A stretch of 64,000 nt of DNA from Sphaerochaeta globosa str. Buddy (GCF_000190435.1 NC_015152.1:1990458-2054457), one strand, 5' to 3'; positions 8,833-16,369 are shown, numbered from the stretch's first letter. The notes: generated from the letters alone by a model not told the origin. Made by a program: numbers and translations.

Positions 8833-9470
8833 AGGCCTTCCTTTGCTGCTATGAATTCTTTATATTTCTTGAGTACGGATTCTCCCATGACTGAGCGTTC
8901 ATTATTGAAGTCAACAGTACATGCAAACACATCCTCGGACTCCATAAATGATTCTTGATGCTCATACACTTCACCGTATGAGACTGCTCCATCCACATCC
9001 CCTTGTATTTGAAGATAATACCTTGCTTGCATGACAGGGGCATCCCCAACCGTGACTCCGTCAACAACATATGGATAAACCCTGCAGTAAGGATACTCGA
9101 AGGTGATATTCTTTATATCGCAGTATCTCTGAGCCAAATCCTTGTCGGACATAACACATTCGACATCCCAGTCCTCATCATCACCACTAACAACTACATA
9201 AACCGTCCGAGCATTACTTACTTCTTGAGTATCTAAGGTGATTGTCTCACCACACAATACTCTTGCTAGTGTGCTGCCATCCATTTCTACAGACAGGCAA
9301 TACTCACTTTGTATAATATTGGGACGGAATGATAAAGCTCCGTGTTTAACCTTAGCTGGCTGAAAGTGAACCGTATATCGATCCACACCAAAAACATCAA
9401 TATGAGTAATGAACCCGTCCTCTCCGCACCACTCACAGCCTTCTTTACCTTTAGGAATCTTAACGCTCAT
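8829..9470 (-). CDS. hypothetical phage protein with one Cys pair
   Basis: 213 residues, start MSVKIPKGKEGCEWCGEDG, where CEWC suggests half of a metal site; no complementary second pair is obvious. Acidic and beta-rich, with no membrane segment. I do not recognise a family. The next gene downstream (MazG-like) overlaps its end, so it belongs to the early operon. Confidence 0.65.
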   Translation of the reverse strand: MSVKIPKGKEGCEWCGEDGFITHIDVFGVDRYTVHFQPAKVKHGALSFRPNIIQSEYCLSVEMDGSTLARVLCGETITLDTQEVSNARTVYVVVSGDDEDWDVECVMSDKDLAQRYCDIKNITFEYPYCRVYPYVVDGVTVGDAPVMQARYYLQIQGDVDGAVSYGEVYEHQESFMESEDVFACTVDFNNERSVMGESVLKKYKEFIAAKEGL

Positions 9471-9471
9471 T

Positions 9472-9885
9472 TCAACCTACCTTCTTATCCTGTTTTTTTA
9501 TGGCTTCATATGTCGATGACACCATCCCAACCAACATATTCCTTGTTACGTTTTCCCCTATCGAATACCTGCAAGCGGCTACTACGACAAGAGCAAGTGC
9601 CTGGTCTTTGTTGCTAATGTTGGTTTTGATATTTATTGTATTTTCTACTTCGTCTGCAACGATAGCTACAAACTCTGTACCTCTGATATAGGCAACATTG
9701 TCATTCTCGGGTCCCATGAGAGCCTCAATCTTTGAAAGAGTATCAATCCTTGGATTTGAAACAGTTCCGTCCATGAGACGATGGATTGCTGCATGGTTTA
9801 AACCAGTATCCCTTGCAATTTGTCTAACACTTACTACCTCAGCTCTCTTAATGAGCCATTCTCTTATTGATTCATAACTTCTCAT
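9472..9885 (-). CDS. XRE-like helix-turn-helix regulator
   Basis: 137 residues starting at ATG behind AGGAGC. Residues 15-40 (VSVRQIARDTGLNHAAIHRLMDG) form a classical HTH followed by NPRIDTLSKIEALMG, the usual XRE continuation. The C-terminal half is not recognised. It overlaps the next upstream gene (9872-10255) and sits within the early operon, so it may be a Cro-like or timing regulator. Confidence 0.7.
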   Translation of the reverse strand: MRSYESIREWLIKRAEVVSVRQIARDTGLNHAAIHRLMDGTVSNPRIDTLSKIEALMGPENDNVAYIRGTEFVAIVADEVENTINIKTNISNKDQALALVVVAACRYSIGENVTRNMLVGMVSSTYEAIKKQDKKVG

Positions 9886-10255
9886 AATTTGCTCCTATAA
9901 TTTTCGTTGTATTACTTACTTGTTGTGCAGAGTTTGATTCGTTTTTTAGTATTGTCTGGTAATACCGCCTAACATGTTCCAGAAACTCATCAACCTCATT
10001 TTCCGAATAGAAGTATCGTGGAACACCCCTATCTAAAACCTTCTTAGGCCCTGTATATCCAATTACAATATTCCACTTGTATCTGTACTCTGGTTTGGTC
10101 TTATGATCTCTGACTGTGAGGCTTCGTATCCTCTCGTCCTTAAACTTAAAGTACCAGCTAGTAGTGGTCACTGCTTTGTTATGAAGGTATATACCAAGAT
10201 CACCCAACTCCCTTTGAACCCTTCTAGCGATTATGGTTGTTGGTTTCTTTGCCAT
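9872..10255 (-). CDS. hypothetical phage protein next to the Nop-domain gene
   Basis: 127 basic residues (KKPTTIIARRVQREL at the start, an aromatic-rich centre with SWYFKFKDERIRS). Its ATG directly follows the stop of the Nop-domain gene with no gap, so the two are likely co-translated. No family recognised. Basic charge and position make a nucleic-acid-binding role conceivable, but this is only inference. Confidence 0.6.
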   Translation of the reverse strand: MAKKPTTIIARRVQRELGDLGIYLHNKAVTTTSWYFKFKDERIRSLTVRDHKTKPEYRYKWNIVIGYTGPKKVLDRGVPRYFYSENEVDEFLEHVRRYYQTILKNESNSAQQVSNTTKIIGANYEKL

Positions 10256-11053
10256 TTATGCAATTTCGCCTTCGTAGTAATGATGCTTCCTGCCCAGGTA
10301 CTCTTCCTCATACGGACAGCGTACTACAAGTCCCTCAGCGGTCCTCCAAGCAACATACAAGTCTTTGATGAATGCTTTCACCATGAACCGCATTGCCGCA
10401 TTGTGGCGGTGCAAGTCGCTCGTCTCAGACCATTTCTTATCACGGCCCTCGATGATTCTATCCTCATTCTGAAGGCGGCTCTTGTAGTCATAGTAGTACT
10501 TCGAATACGGTGATTTCGACTTTAAGAATGATGAGCCAAGCACTCCAAGCATTTTGGTCCTAAGCCTTGTATTAAAAGGAGCAATGAATCCGGGAGTGAG
10601 CTTGTCACCACGTACCATAGTATCAGTCGCCACAACCGCATCACCGACACGTTTCTTTCCGGGGACAAGCCCGGGGTTGAGTCCTGTGAATTGGTTCATT
10701 GCACTGATTGTGTGTGCTTTGTGAATGTCATATTCAGCAATAATCACTGCTGCCATCATCGGGCCTACGCCTCTTACCCCCTTAAGAAATTCATCGTAGA
10801 CCTTGATTCCTTTCAGTTCCTTCTTGAGCGACTTGGCCAAAGCCTCCTCGATCTCCTTTGAATCTTGGAAAGCATCAACAAGGGATGGAATGTCCTCTGC
10901 ATTGACAGCCATTTCAGTCCCATTTGTCTTTTGGTCAGTTCCATCAGCTTTGAATCTTAATCGGTTGCCCATCTTGATACGTATATCCTGATAATCATAG
11001 ATGGTTCGCACGATTCCCTTGATCCTCTGTCTCTTCACTTCATAGTCAGACAT
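10256..11053 (-). CDS. Nop / IS110 C-terminal-like domain protein, candidate TasA of a TIGR-Tas system
   Basis: 265 residues, ATG behind GAGGAG. Residues about 52-90 are helical and charged (EIEEALAKSLKKELKG), then GVRGVGPMMAAVIIAEYDI (92-110) and FTGLNPGLVPGKKRVGD (122-138) match the IS110-family transposase C-terminal domain (Transposase_20), which is related to the Nop domain of box C/D snoRNPs. LHRHNAAMRFMVKAFIKDLY (214-233) fits its last helix. The N-terminal RuvC-like DEDD catalytic domain of a true IS110 transposase is missing, and no HNH domain is present. There are no element ends. A 15-copy interspersed repeat array lies directly upstream on the same strand. This is the arrangement of TIGR-Tas loci with nuclease-less TasA, an RNA-guided DNA-binding protein; function here is inferred. 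Confidence 0.78.
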   Translation of the reverse strand: MSDYEVKRQRIKGIVRTIYDYQDIRIKMGNRLRFKADGTDQKTNGTEMAVNAEDIPSLVDAFQDSKEIEEALAKSLKKELKGIKVYDEFLKGVRGVGPMMAAVIIAEYDIHKAHTISAMNQFTGLNPGLVPGKKRVGDAVVATDTMVRGDKLTPGFIAPFNTRLRTKMLGVLGSSFLKSKSPYSKYYYDYKSRLQNEDRIIEGRDKKWSETSDLHRHNAAMRFMVKAFIKDLYVAWRTAEGLVVRCPYEEEYLGRKHHYYEGEIA

Positions 11054-11098
11054 AATTAACTCCTCTTCTTTGGTTATACTTTTTGGATAAACTCCAAA

Positions 11099-11610
11099 TG
11101 GTTCACTCCTAGTAACGATGGTTTCTAATCTCTTGGTTCACTCTTGATTAATGAATGGTTCCTTATTTCTTGGTTCGCTTCAGGTATAATTGCTTTATTC
11201 TTGGCAACGGCTCACTCATGACAATTGGGCTTGTTTTCACTCTTGGTCCACTTCAAATCTACGGGTTATTTCCCATTTTGGTTCACTTCTATTTTCTGTG
11301 CTTATCGCCCAAGTGGTTCACTTCTATTAGCTGTGTTTCTCGTTTTACATGGTTCGCTCATCTGATTTTGTTGTTCTGGTTAACCTTGGCCCACTCTTCC
11401 TACCGTTTTTGTTTGATTCTTATGGTTCACTCACAATTACGTATTTTTCCATCCTGTTGGTTCGCTCAATGATTCCGCTTGCTTCCATTAAATCGGCTCA
11501 CTCAGTACGTTGTCGCATCTATCTTTCTGGTCCACTTCTATATTTTGGGTTTCATAGCATTTATTGGTTCACTCGCCTGTACAAGGTTTCTCGTTTCGGT
11601 TGGTTCACTC
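11099..11610 (-). repeat. TIGR-like array: 15 short repeats at ~36-bp period with a second conserved element inside each unit
   Basis: Plus-strand consensus YGGYYCRCTY (mostly TGGTTCACTC) starts at 11099, 11134, 11171, 11208, 11244, 11279, 11314, 11350, 11387, 11423, 11458, 11494, 11528, 11565 and 11601. Spacings are 34-37 bp. In eleven of fifteen units a second element GYTTYT or GTTATT begins 11-12 bases after the 10-mer; in the others it is shifted by 2-3 bases or degenerate. Sequences on both sides of it are unique. Read on the minus strand (the likely sense, same as flanking genes) the edge is GAGTGAACCA. The array fills the whole gap between genes 11652-11993 and 10256-11053 and is probably cotranscribed with them. 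Confidence 0.85.
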
Positions 11611-11651
11611 GTCATAGATGGGTTATTTTCAAAAATCGGTAATTGAATGAT

Positions 11652-11993
11652 TTATGAAACGTCTTTGCGTCTGTTCTTCGACTTGATTACTTCCTTGATT
11701 TCATTCTCGACCCGGTCACAAGTGATATGCTCATTGTTGACATTGATAAGCCTGAGAGCGGCCATATCGATAAGCACCATGCCAACCTTGAGCCTACTCA
11801 ACTTTGCCGCCTTCGCAAGGTCACGATGCAAGACCTTGTTGTAGACCAGCATGTGTGCAGGATCGGCATAGAGCCTCTCCAAGACATGCCAGTAAAGCCC
11901 GTATCCCTTTGCTCCCCACCGCTTCCACAGTGCCGCAATGTTGGGATTCTGAAGCTCTGTAATATAGTGCCTGAAAAAGAAAATCTCACGCAT
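11652..11993 (-). CDS. DUF4373 / Lin1244-like phage replication-associated protein
   Basis: 113 residues. The start MREIFFFRHYITELQNPNIAA and the stretch WGAKGYGLYWHVLERLY match the N-terminal domain common in phage replication-region proteins (DUF4373, Lin1244/Lin1753-like): a winged-helix-like fold seen fused to or near DnaD-like primosome parts. Only this domain is present. The ATG follows AAGGAG and overlaps the NinG-like stop by 8 bp. It ends about 40 bp before the repeat array. Confidence 0.7.
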   Translation of the reverse strand: MREIFFFRHYITELQNPNIAALWKRWGAKGYGLYWHVLERLYADPAHMLVYNKVLHRDLAKAAKLSRLKVGMVLIDMAALRLINVNNEHITCDRVENEIKEVIKSKNRRKDVS

Positions 11994-12441
11994 GTATCAG
12001 CTTCTCCTTAGCCAATTCCTTGGCGATTTTGTCATAACGCTTCGCCAATTCCAGATAATCCTTGTCCTTTTTCTTTGTAGTTACAGACAACCTATCCATC
12101 CTGGGCAATCTTTCCATCGCTTCCTCCGAACCTTTGGAAGCCATCACCATATCCTCAAGCCGTTGTAAACGTTCCACGCCAATGCGAGAGATCAGGTTGT
12201 TCCTGTATGCAACATGGTTTCCAGACAGAGGCCCATTGCAGTATTTGCACTGAGGCCACACATTGTCGGCTTCAAGCTCTGTTGCCTTGTTCTTCCGACT
12301 TTCGTAGTGACCGCCATCCATCTTGGAAACATGTCCAACCTTGCCGCACGAAATGCATGTTGCAAAACCATTCCCATCTGCTAGTAGATATCTTCGGTAT
12401 TTCTGGAATGCGGTTAACGCCTTCTCTCTCGCACTTGGCAT
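11986..12441 (-). CDS. NinG/Rap-like recombination nuclease
   Basis: 151 residues from the ATG at 12441 behind AGAGGAG; an upstream in-frame start would overlap the preceding gene. CISCGKVG, GGHYESRK and CKYCNG form a CxxC...H...CxxC zinc-stabilised HNH-type core as in lambda NinG (Rap), which processes branched recombination intermediates. The C-terminal part is a lysine-rich helix. It is flanked by NinB-, ERF- and SSB-like genes, so it is part of a phage recombination set. Confidence 0.78.
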   Translation of the reverse strand: MPSAREKALTAFQKYRRYLLADGNGFATCISCGKVGHVSKMDGGHYESRKNKATELEADNVWPQCKYCNGPLSGNHVAYRNNLISRIGVERLQRLEDMVMASKGSEEAMERLPRMDRLSVTTKKKDKDYLELAKRYDKIAKELAKEKLIHA

Positions 12442-12451
12442 GGAAACTCCT

Positions 12452-12820
12452 CTATAGCCCAAGGGTCTGTGACCCGTATTCTTTGATGATCCTGTTCGCC
12501 TTCTTGAGGGGAGCAAAGATTTGCAATGCCCTTGACCTCATTTCAGCGGCAAACGCCTCAATCTCTGCTATGTCTGCAGTACGGTAATAGCCCTTGCCAT
12601 CGGAGTATGAGACGATGATGTAATTGTCACCAAAGTCCATCTTCCTCAGCTCGGCGATCACCAGTCTTGCCGACCTGTCTCCCATACCCCAAAGATCGCT
12701 AAGCTCCTGCCTTGAGATTGCGTTCCACGACCCAATCGGAAGCATTCCATACAACATCCTTGCTTTCGACGGGGATAGGTTTAGCTGTTTTGGTTTTCTT
12801 GGATTTCTTGCTGCTGACAT
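12452..12820 (-). CDS. hypothetical winged-helix-like phage protein
   Basis: 122 residues, ATG at 12820 with AGGAG nine bases upstream. NAISRQELSDLWGMGDRSARLVIAEL-type sequence in the middle reads as a winged helix with recognition helix, followed by a beta wing (NYIIVSYSDGKGYYRT). It may bind DNA. Its first 122 bases overlap the end of the gene 12699-12947 in another frame, and both have good ribosome-binding sites. Confidence 0.65.
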   Translation of the reverse strand: MSAARNPRKPKQLNLSPSKARMLYGMLPIGSWNAISRQELSDLWGMGDRSARLVIAELRKMDFGDNYIIVSYSDGKGYYRTADIAEIEAFAAEMRSRALQIFAPLKKANRIIKEYGSQTLGL

Positions 12821-12947
12821 TCTCGGTTCTCCTAAAATCCTCTAAAATCCTCATGTTCTCAGGAGCGTTGCCGCAATACTTGAGAACACGACCCTTTTTG
12901 CCTTCATCCTTACATTTGTTAGGACACTTTCTGCACAGTATTTCCAT
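12699..12947 (-). CDS. small Cys-rich protein overlapping the next gene
   Basis: 82 residues, ATG at 12947 behind a strong AGGAGGG. MEILCRKCPNKCKD plus a later Cys (YCGNAPEN) suggest a small zinc-binding head; the middle is lysine-rich (SSKKSKKTKTAKP). Its last 122 bases are also the start of the gene 12452-12820 in a different frame. No family recognised. Confidence 0.55.
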   Translation of the reverse strand: MEILCRKCPNKCKDEGKKGRVLKYCGNAPENMRILEDFRRTENVSSKKSKKTKTAKPIPVESKDVVWNASDWVVERNLKAGA

Positions 12948-12956
12948 TACACCCTC

Positions 12957-13361
12957 CTAGAAAGGAATATCGTCACCATCATCATCTAGACTGCTATACA
13001 TGTTCTGCGTTGTCGGCTCTCCTCGCTCGTACCTGTCTTCTTGTCCACCACCAAGCGGCTGTACACCGAACGAATCAGCAACCAATACCCAACGGCTTCG
13101 CTTTGACCCATCGTTGGCACTCCAGAACTCCTGTCTCATTTCTCCCCGGACAACAACAGGCTTTCCTCTTGTGAGCTTTCCGGTTAGCCCCTCAGCGGCT
13201 CTTGAAAACTGGACTACATCAAAGAAAGAAGAAGTGGTTTGTCCTTTGTCATATCGTCCAACAGCAACGCTGAATTTCAGAATCGGTGTCTGCCCTGCAT
13301 ATTTGATTTCACTGTCAGCAGTGAGCCTTCCAGTAATCATGATTGAACACATATCTGCCAT
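12957..13361 (-). CDS. ssb: single-stranded DNA-binding protein
   Basis: 134 residues from the ATG at 13361 behind GGAGG. OB-fold sequence MITGRLTADSEIKYAG, ILKFSVAVGRYDKG, FFDVVQFSRAAEGL and KPVVVRGEMRQE follows bacterial SSB closely. The C-terminus is the typical short linker plus acidic tip DDDGDDIPF that recruits partners. It coats ssDNA during phage replication and recombination and lies directly downstream of NinB- and ERF-like genes. Confidence 0.95.
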   Translation of the reverse strand: MADMCSIMITGRLTADSEIKYAGQTPILKFSVAVGRYDKGQTTSSFFDVVQFSRAAEGLTGKLTRGKPVVVRGEMRQEFWSANDGSKRSRWVLVADSFGVQPLGGGQEDRYERGEPTTQNMYSSLDDDGDDIPF

Positions 13362-13363
13362 AA

Positions 13364-13774
13364 TTAGTCCTCCAGACTGTAACCGTTCTCCGCAGCCATC
13401 ATATGGACGGCCTCGATCAACAATGCACACTCCCCAACGTTAGCCTCGCTGGAAGGAATACCCTTCACTCCATACTTCACTGCAACAGGAAAACCTTTTT
13501 CATCGGTTGCTACTGGATACCCAAGTGAAACAGCTTTAGCTTTTGCCATTTCTTTCATATCCTCGGGTGTCCCTCCAGCCATTTCAGCAAGCCTTTTGCA
13601 AAGCACATGAAAGTAAGCATTCTCTTTCATCGTTCTCTGCTGGTAATTCGGCTCGACAGTAATCTTTATCGTTCCGTCACCTTTTAGTGCTTGCTCAAGA
13701 AGCTTTTCATACCTAGCTTCATATCCGGCAGGGACTCGGAAGCCCCTACCGTGAATAACAAACGTCAGCTTCAT
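13364..13774 (-). CDS. NinB-like recombination protein
   Basis: 136 residues. The ATG overlaps the ERF stop (ATGA) and has GGAGC upstream. KITVEPNYQQRTMKENAYFH parallels the conserved 'R(S/T)xxQNxxxW' region of lambda NinB (Orf), and IPSSEANVGECALLIEAV parallels its C-terminal 'TSRMRVGEFAELLELI'. Orf-family proteins bind SSB-coated DNA and help load annealing proteins. Overall similarity is distant. Confidence 0.6.
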   Translation of the reverse strand: MKLTFVIHGRGFRVPAGYEARYEKLLEQALKGDGTIKITVEPNYQQRTMKENAYFHVLCKRLAEMAGGTPEDMKEMAKAKAVSLGYPVATDEKGFPVAVKYGVKGIPSSEANVGECALLIEAVHMMAAENGYSLED

Positions 13775-14634
13775 GCAATCGCTCCACTGGCCTCAAAGGG
13801 AACCTTGTCCAGACTGTCACCCTCGAACAATTCTGGTCCATCAGGTTCACCAGTAGGATTCTTGATGGCATTGAACACAGCCTTATAGATGTCGTAGGTG
13901 ATCTCCTCGGAAGTTGGTGCTCCAAACTGCTCAAACAGGCCCTTGGCAAAATCCTTGTCACCAGAGCAAATCTCAAGAATCTGATTCCATGCCCTTCTCA
14001 TTGTGAACATTCCAGGCACAATCAGATTTGAATTCATGATTATTGCCTTGGTCGTACTTGCTACCTTCGGCATTGAAGCCTTGGCAGGGTCGTACGGAGG
14101 AACTACGGGTTTGTCAGCTTGCTTCGGAGCGGCTGGACTTGTTGGCTCTGGCTTAGGCTGTCTCTCCGGGCCTCTCGATATAGATGCTTGATTGTCAGGC
14201 TTCTTGTTGCTCGGGTCTTGAGATTCTGAATCGGGATCAACCATATCTTCGGTAGGAATGCAGAGAGTCTGAAGCAGGGCGTACTTGTGAGCGATAGCCA
14301 TGCCCTTGTTCGCTCCCTTGTCACCGCTGTCCATTCCCTCACCAACGACCACAGCTTCAACGTTGGACCCATCGGAGGCATAGAATGTGTACTTCATTGT
14401 CAAGATGCGATAGATGAGGTTTCCTCCGTTTCTGGTCTGCCTCTCCTCGGTTCTCTCGGCTAGGAGGGTAGGAACGGTGAAGACACCATGCTTTGCAAAG
14501 ATTGGGTGGACGGCATTGTAAACATCGTCAATCCCACGGAACTTGAAGCCTTGCTGTTGGTTCTTCTGGTCTTTTCCGATAGCCTCAACATCCCTCATAA
14601 CCTCAGCCATTGCCATGTAAATATTGTTACTCAT
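13771..14634 (-). CDS. erf: ERF-family single-strand annealing protein
   Basis: 287 residues from the ATG at 14634 behind GAGGAG. The N-terminal half (AMAEVMRDVEAIGKDQKNQQ, FKFRGIDDVYNAVHPIFAKHGV, and GEGMDSGDKGANKGMAIAHKY) is the signature of the ERF superfamily, ring-forming proteins that anneal complementary strands. A proline/serine-rich linker leads to a C-terminal domain of unknown structure. It pairs with the PD-(D/E)XK nuclease directly upstream, as in Red-type exonuclease/annealing pairs. Confidence 0.9.
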   Translation of the reverse strand: MSNNIYMAMAEVMRDVEAIGKDQKNQQQGFKFRGIDDVYNAVHPIFAKHGVFTVPTLLAERTEERQTRNGGNLIYRILTMKYTFYASDGSNVEAVVVGEGMDSGDKGANKGMAIAHKYALLQTLCIPTEDMVDPDSESQDPSNKKPDNQASISRGPERQPKPEPTSPAAPKQADKPVVPPYDPAKASMPKVASTTKAIIMNSNLIVPGMFTMRRAWNQILEICSGDKDFAKGLFEQFGAPTSEEITYDIYKAVFNAIKNPTGEPDGPELFEGDSLDKVPFEASGAIA

Positions 14635-15568
14635 TGATGGTCTCCTCATTCTGGCGTTCCTCAACTGAAGCCATGTATTTTTTGTAGAACGAACACTTCT
14701 CAGCACAGTTGCAGTAATCCATGCACTTCACAGGAACACCGGGTCGATGCTCGATGAAATGGTTTGCATCAAGCGATGCAAGATGCTGCTCTGCATCATA
14801 TTTCTTGAGGTGGCGTTTGACTGCTGATTTTCGGCCCTTCTTCATAATTGCCCAACATTCATCCCTCTCCCAACGTTGGTCTGGAGTACAGATTGGAATT
14901 TCTTCCTCCAATGCATCCTTGTATTGCAGAATCTCTTGGATCTTGTAGGAAAGGTCGGCAATCATATCAGCCGCAACATCGCTTCTGAACACGCTCCCAA
15001 AGTCATAGTCGATATTGAGAATCGGCTTTTGGGGATAGGAACGGTCCCTCTTTGCTTGGGTCTTAGACCAGTCTTTGAGGAACACAGTGTTTCTCACACC
15101 CTTCACAGGGAAACCAGCGTTCTGGAGAATCAGCCAGTAGACTCTCAACTGTTTCGCCCAATCACTGTCAGTGCCCTCTTGGAGCTTCATCTGGTAGGAG
15201 AAAACACCAGTGGTCTTGTAGTCGGTGAGAATCTTGGTGTCACCGTTGTACAGGTCAAAGCCGCCAGAGACCTTTCTGACACCATATTCGCCACAGGGAA
15301 TCTCAATTGAGACACGCTCTTCAGCCAGCTCATTCTCGCTCTCATGGCCTTCCATGACGCTGTGAACGGCAGTACCGAATACGGTCCAGATCATATCCAC
15401 ACAGTCCATTTCAAGCTCTTCCCAGTAACGTCTATTTAGGACGATTTCCCTTGTGCCCTTCATCAGCTCCGTTACAGAGAATGAATCCCAACCAAATCTC
15501 GGATGATTGTCACGAAGACAGCTTTTGTAGTAAGGTTCTGGTAGGTTAAATTTATTTGTGACCTTCAT
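14627..15568 (-). CDS. PD-(D/E)XK (RecB/Cas4-like) exonuclease
   Basis: 313 residues. The active-site order is visible: FGTAVHSVME (His 69), GGFDLY (Asp 105) and TDYKTT (Asp 116, Lys 118). Near the C-terminus CMDYCNCAEKC supplies Cys residues for an iron-sulphur cluster as in Cas4/AddB-type nucleases. It probably resects phage DNA ends for the ERF protein, whose start overlaps its stop by 8 bp. Confidence 0.85.
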   Translation of the reverse strand: MKVTNKFNLPEPYYKSCLRDNHPRFGWDSFSVTELMKGTREIVLNRRYWEELEMDCVDMIWTVFGTAVHSVMEGHESENELAEERVSIEIPCGEYGVRKVSGGFDLYNGDTKILTDYKTTGVFSYQMKLQEGTDSDWAKQLRVYWLILQNAGFPVKGVRNTVFLKDWSKTQAKRDRSYPQKPILNIDYDFGSVFRSDVAADMIADLSYKIQEILQYKDALEEEIPICTPDQRWERDECWAIMKKGRKSAVKRHLKKYDAEQHLASLDANHFIEHRPGVPVKCMDYCNCAEKCSFYKKYMASVEERQNEETINE

Positions 15569-15828
15569 TAGATTGCCTCCTTGAGGTTATCGAAGGAGTT
15601 GGAAGCGGCAACTTCCTGCTCCTTTTTTTGTGCCTTGAGGGTTGTTATCTCTGCCTCAAGCTTTTTCACTTTCGAATCTTTTTCGTTGTAGTACCCATAC
15701 CACATGTCGCTATTCTTGGTTGCCTTCTCCAGCTTCTCTTTAAGCTCGTCAATCTCAACAGCCATCTTCTCAACCTCTGGTTGAACCAGATTCATGCTCT
15801 CCAAAAGACTCCGTTCCAGTACCGTCAT
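15568..15828 (-). CDS. small coiled-coil phage protein
   Basis: 86 residues, ATG behind GAGGAG; its stop overlaps the exonuclease start. Almost entirely heptad-like (VEKMAVEIDELKEKLEKATK, then KVKKLEAEITTLKAQKKEQE). No family assigned; a partner or scaffold for the recombination proteins is possible. Confidence 0.65.
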   Translation of the reverse strand: MTVLERSLLESMNLVQPEVEKMAVEIDELKEKLEKATKNSDMWYGYYNEKDSKVKKLEAEITTLKAQKKEQEVAASNSFDNLKEAI

Positions 15829-15891
15829 AAAATACTCCTCGCCACATTAACCTTGCGGCTTTTTAGTGATAAACTCCAACAAAGGAGGTAT

Positions 15892-15930
15892 GCGATGTCC
15901 GGGAGTTGAACCCGGCTGAACCGTCACCGC
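15892..15930 (-). ncRNA. minimal tRNA-like element 1 (acceptor stem + T-arm only)
   Basis: Minus strand: 5' GCGGTGA, an 8-base linker, a T-arm CCGGG-TTCAACT-CCCGG, then ACATCGC. GCGGTG pairs with CATCGC (one G-U) and the T-arm directly abuts the 3' acceptor strand, as in tRNA. D-arm and anticodon arm are missing. The 5' acceptor strand overlaps the stop codon of the gene 15924-16247. Confidence 0.55.
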
Positions 15931-16247
15931 TTTTTCAAAGCTCGGAATTCTGTAATTCGTTCATGTTCCGGTATTGCAATCCAGTCCAAGTACTCGTCAT
16001 ATCGCCAGAATCGTTTTTTCCGCTTTCCTTCGGTCTGGAAATCCGTAATACCGAAATTTGGAAGCATCCAAGGACGATTGATTGCCTCTTGTCTGCTTAT
16101 GCCGTGTGCATTAGCAATCATGAGCACCGTGACAAATCTGGAATCGTTTGCATTGATGAGTTTGATAAGCCCGTTGTATTTCCTTTCAGCTTCAACAAGC
16201 CTGTCAAATTCCTCTGATGCAATCTGATAGCTTAAAATTTTATTCAT
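15924..16247 (-). CDS. excisionase/Cro-like small DNA-binding protein
   Basis: 107 residues, ATG at 16247 behind AAGGG. VLMIANAHGISRQEAINRPW and the later GKRKKRFWRYDEYLDWI resemble a MerR/Xis-type winged helix that ends in an aromatic basic wing. It is the first minus-strand gene opposite the plus-strand repressor, the usual place of a Cro or excisionase gene. Its last codons form part of tRNA-like element 1. Confidence 0.55.
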   Translation of the reverse strand: MNKILSYQIASEEFDRLVEAERKYNGLIKLINANDSRFVTVLMIANAHGISRQEAINRPWMLPNFGITDFQTEGKRKKRFWRYDEYLDWIAIPEHERITEFRALKKR

Positions 16248-16277
16248 GCTTAACCCTTTACATATGTTACGTATTTT

Positions 16278-16349
16278 TTCGAATTGTCATTTCATTATCG
16301 ATTTAATTTGATTTTTGTCAACCACTTTTCGAATTTTTATGAGTATACT
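16278..16349. promoter_or_regulatory. divergent regulatory region between repressor and Cro/Xis-like gene
   Basis: TTTTCGAATT, containing the palindrome TTCGAA, occurs at 16276-16285 and 16326-16335, 50 bp apart, one near each divergent gene. TATACT (16344-16349) is a good -10 for the plus-strand repressor; its -35 is not clear. The two boxes are candidate repressor operators. Confidence 0.5.
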
Positions 16350-16369
16350 TAGTCTATAAAGAGGTGGCT

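Noticed and set aside
9872-10255. second Tas component
   Set aside because: It is basic and tightly coupled to the Nop-domain gene, but I recognise no nuclease or RNA-binding motif, so it is left as hypothetical.
10256-11053. IS110-family insertion sequence
   Set aside because: Only the C-terminal domain is present, with no DEDD catalytic domain, no element ends and no disruption of a gene. It is embedded in a phage operon with coupled neighbours.
11099-11610. CRISPR array
   Set aside because: Repeats are only 10 bp and degenerate, spacing varies by single bases, a second conserved element lies inside each unit, and no cas gene is present. The TIGR-type layout fits better.
15892-15930. tRNA gene
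   Set aside because: Acceptor stem and T-arm are present but the linker is 8 bases, too short for D and anticodon arms; no anticodon can be assigned.
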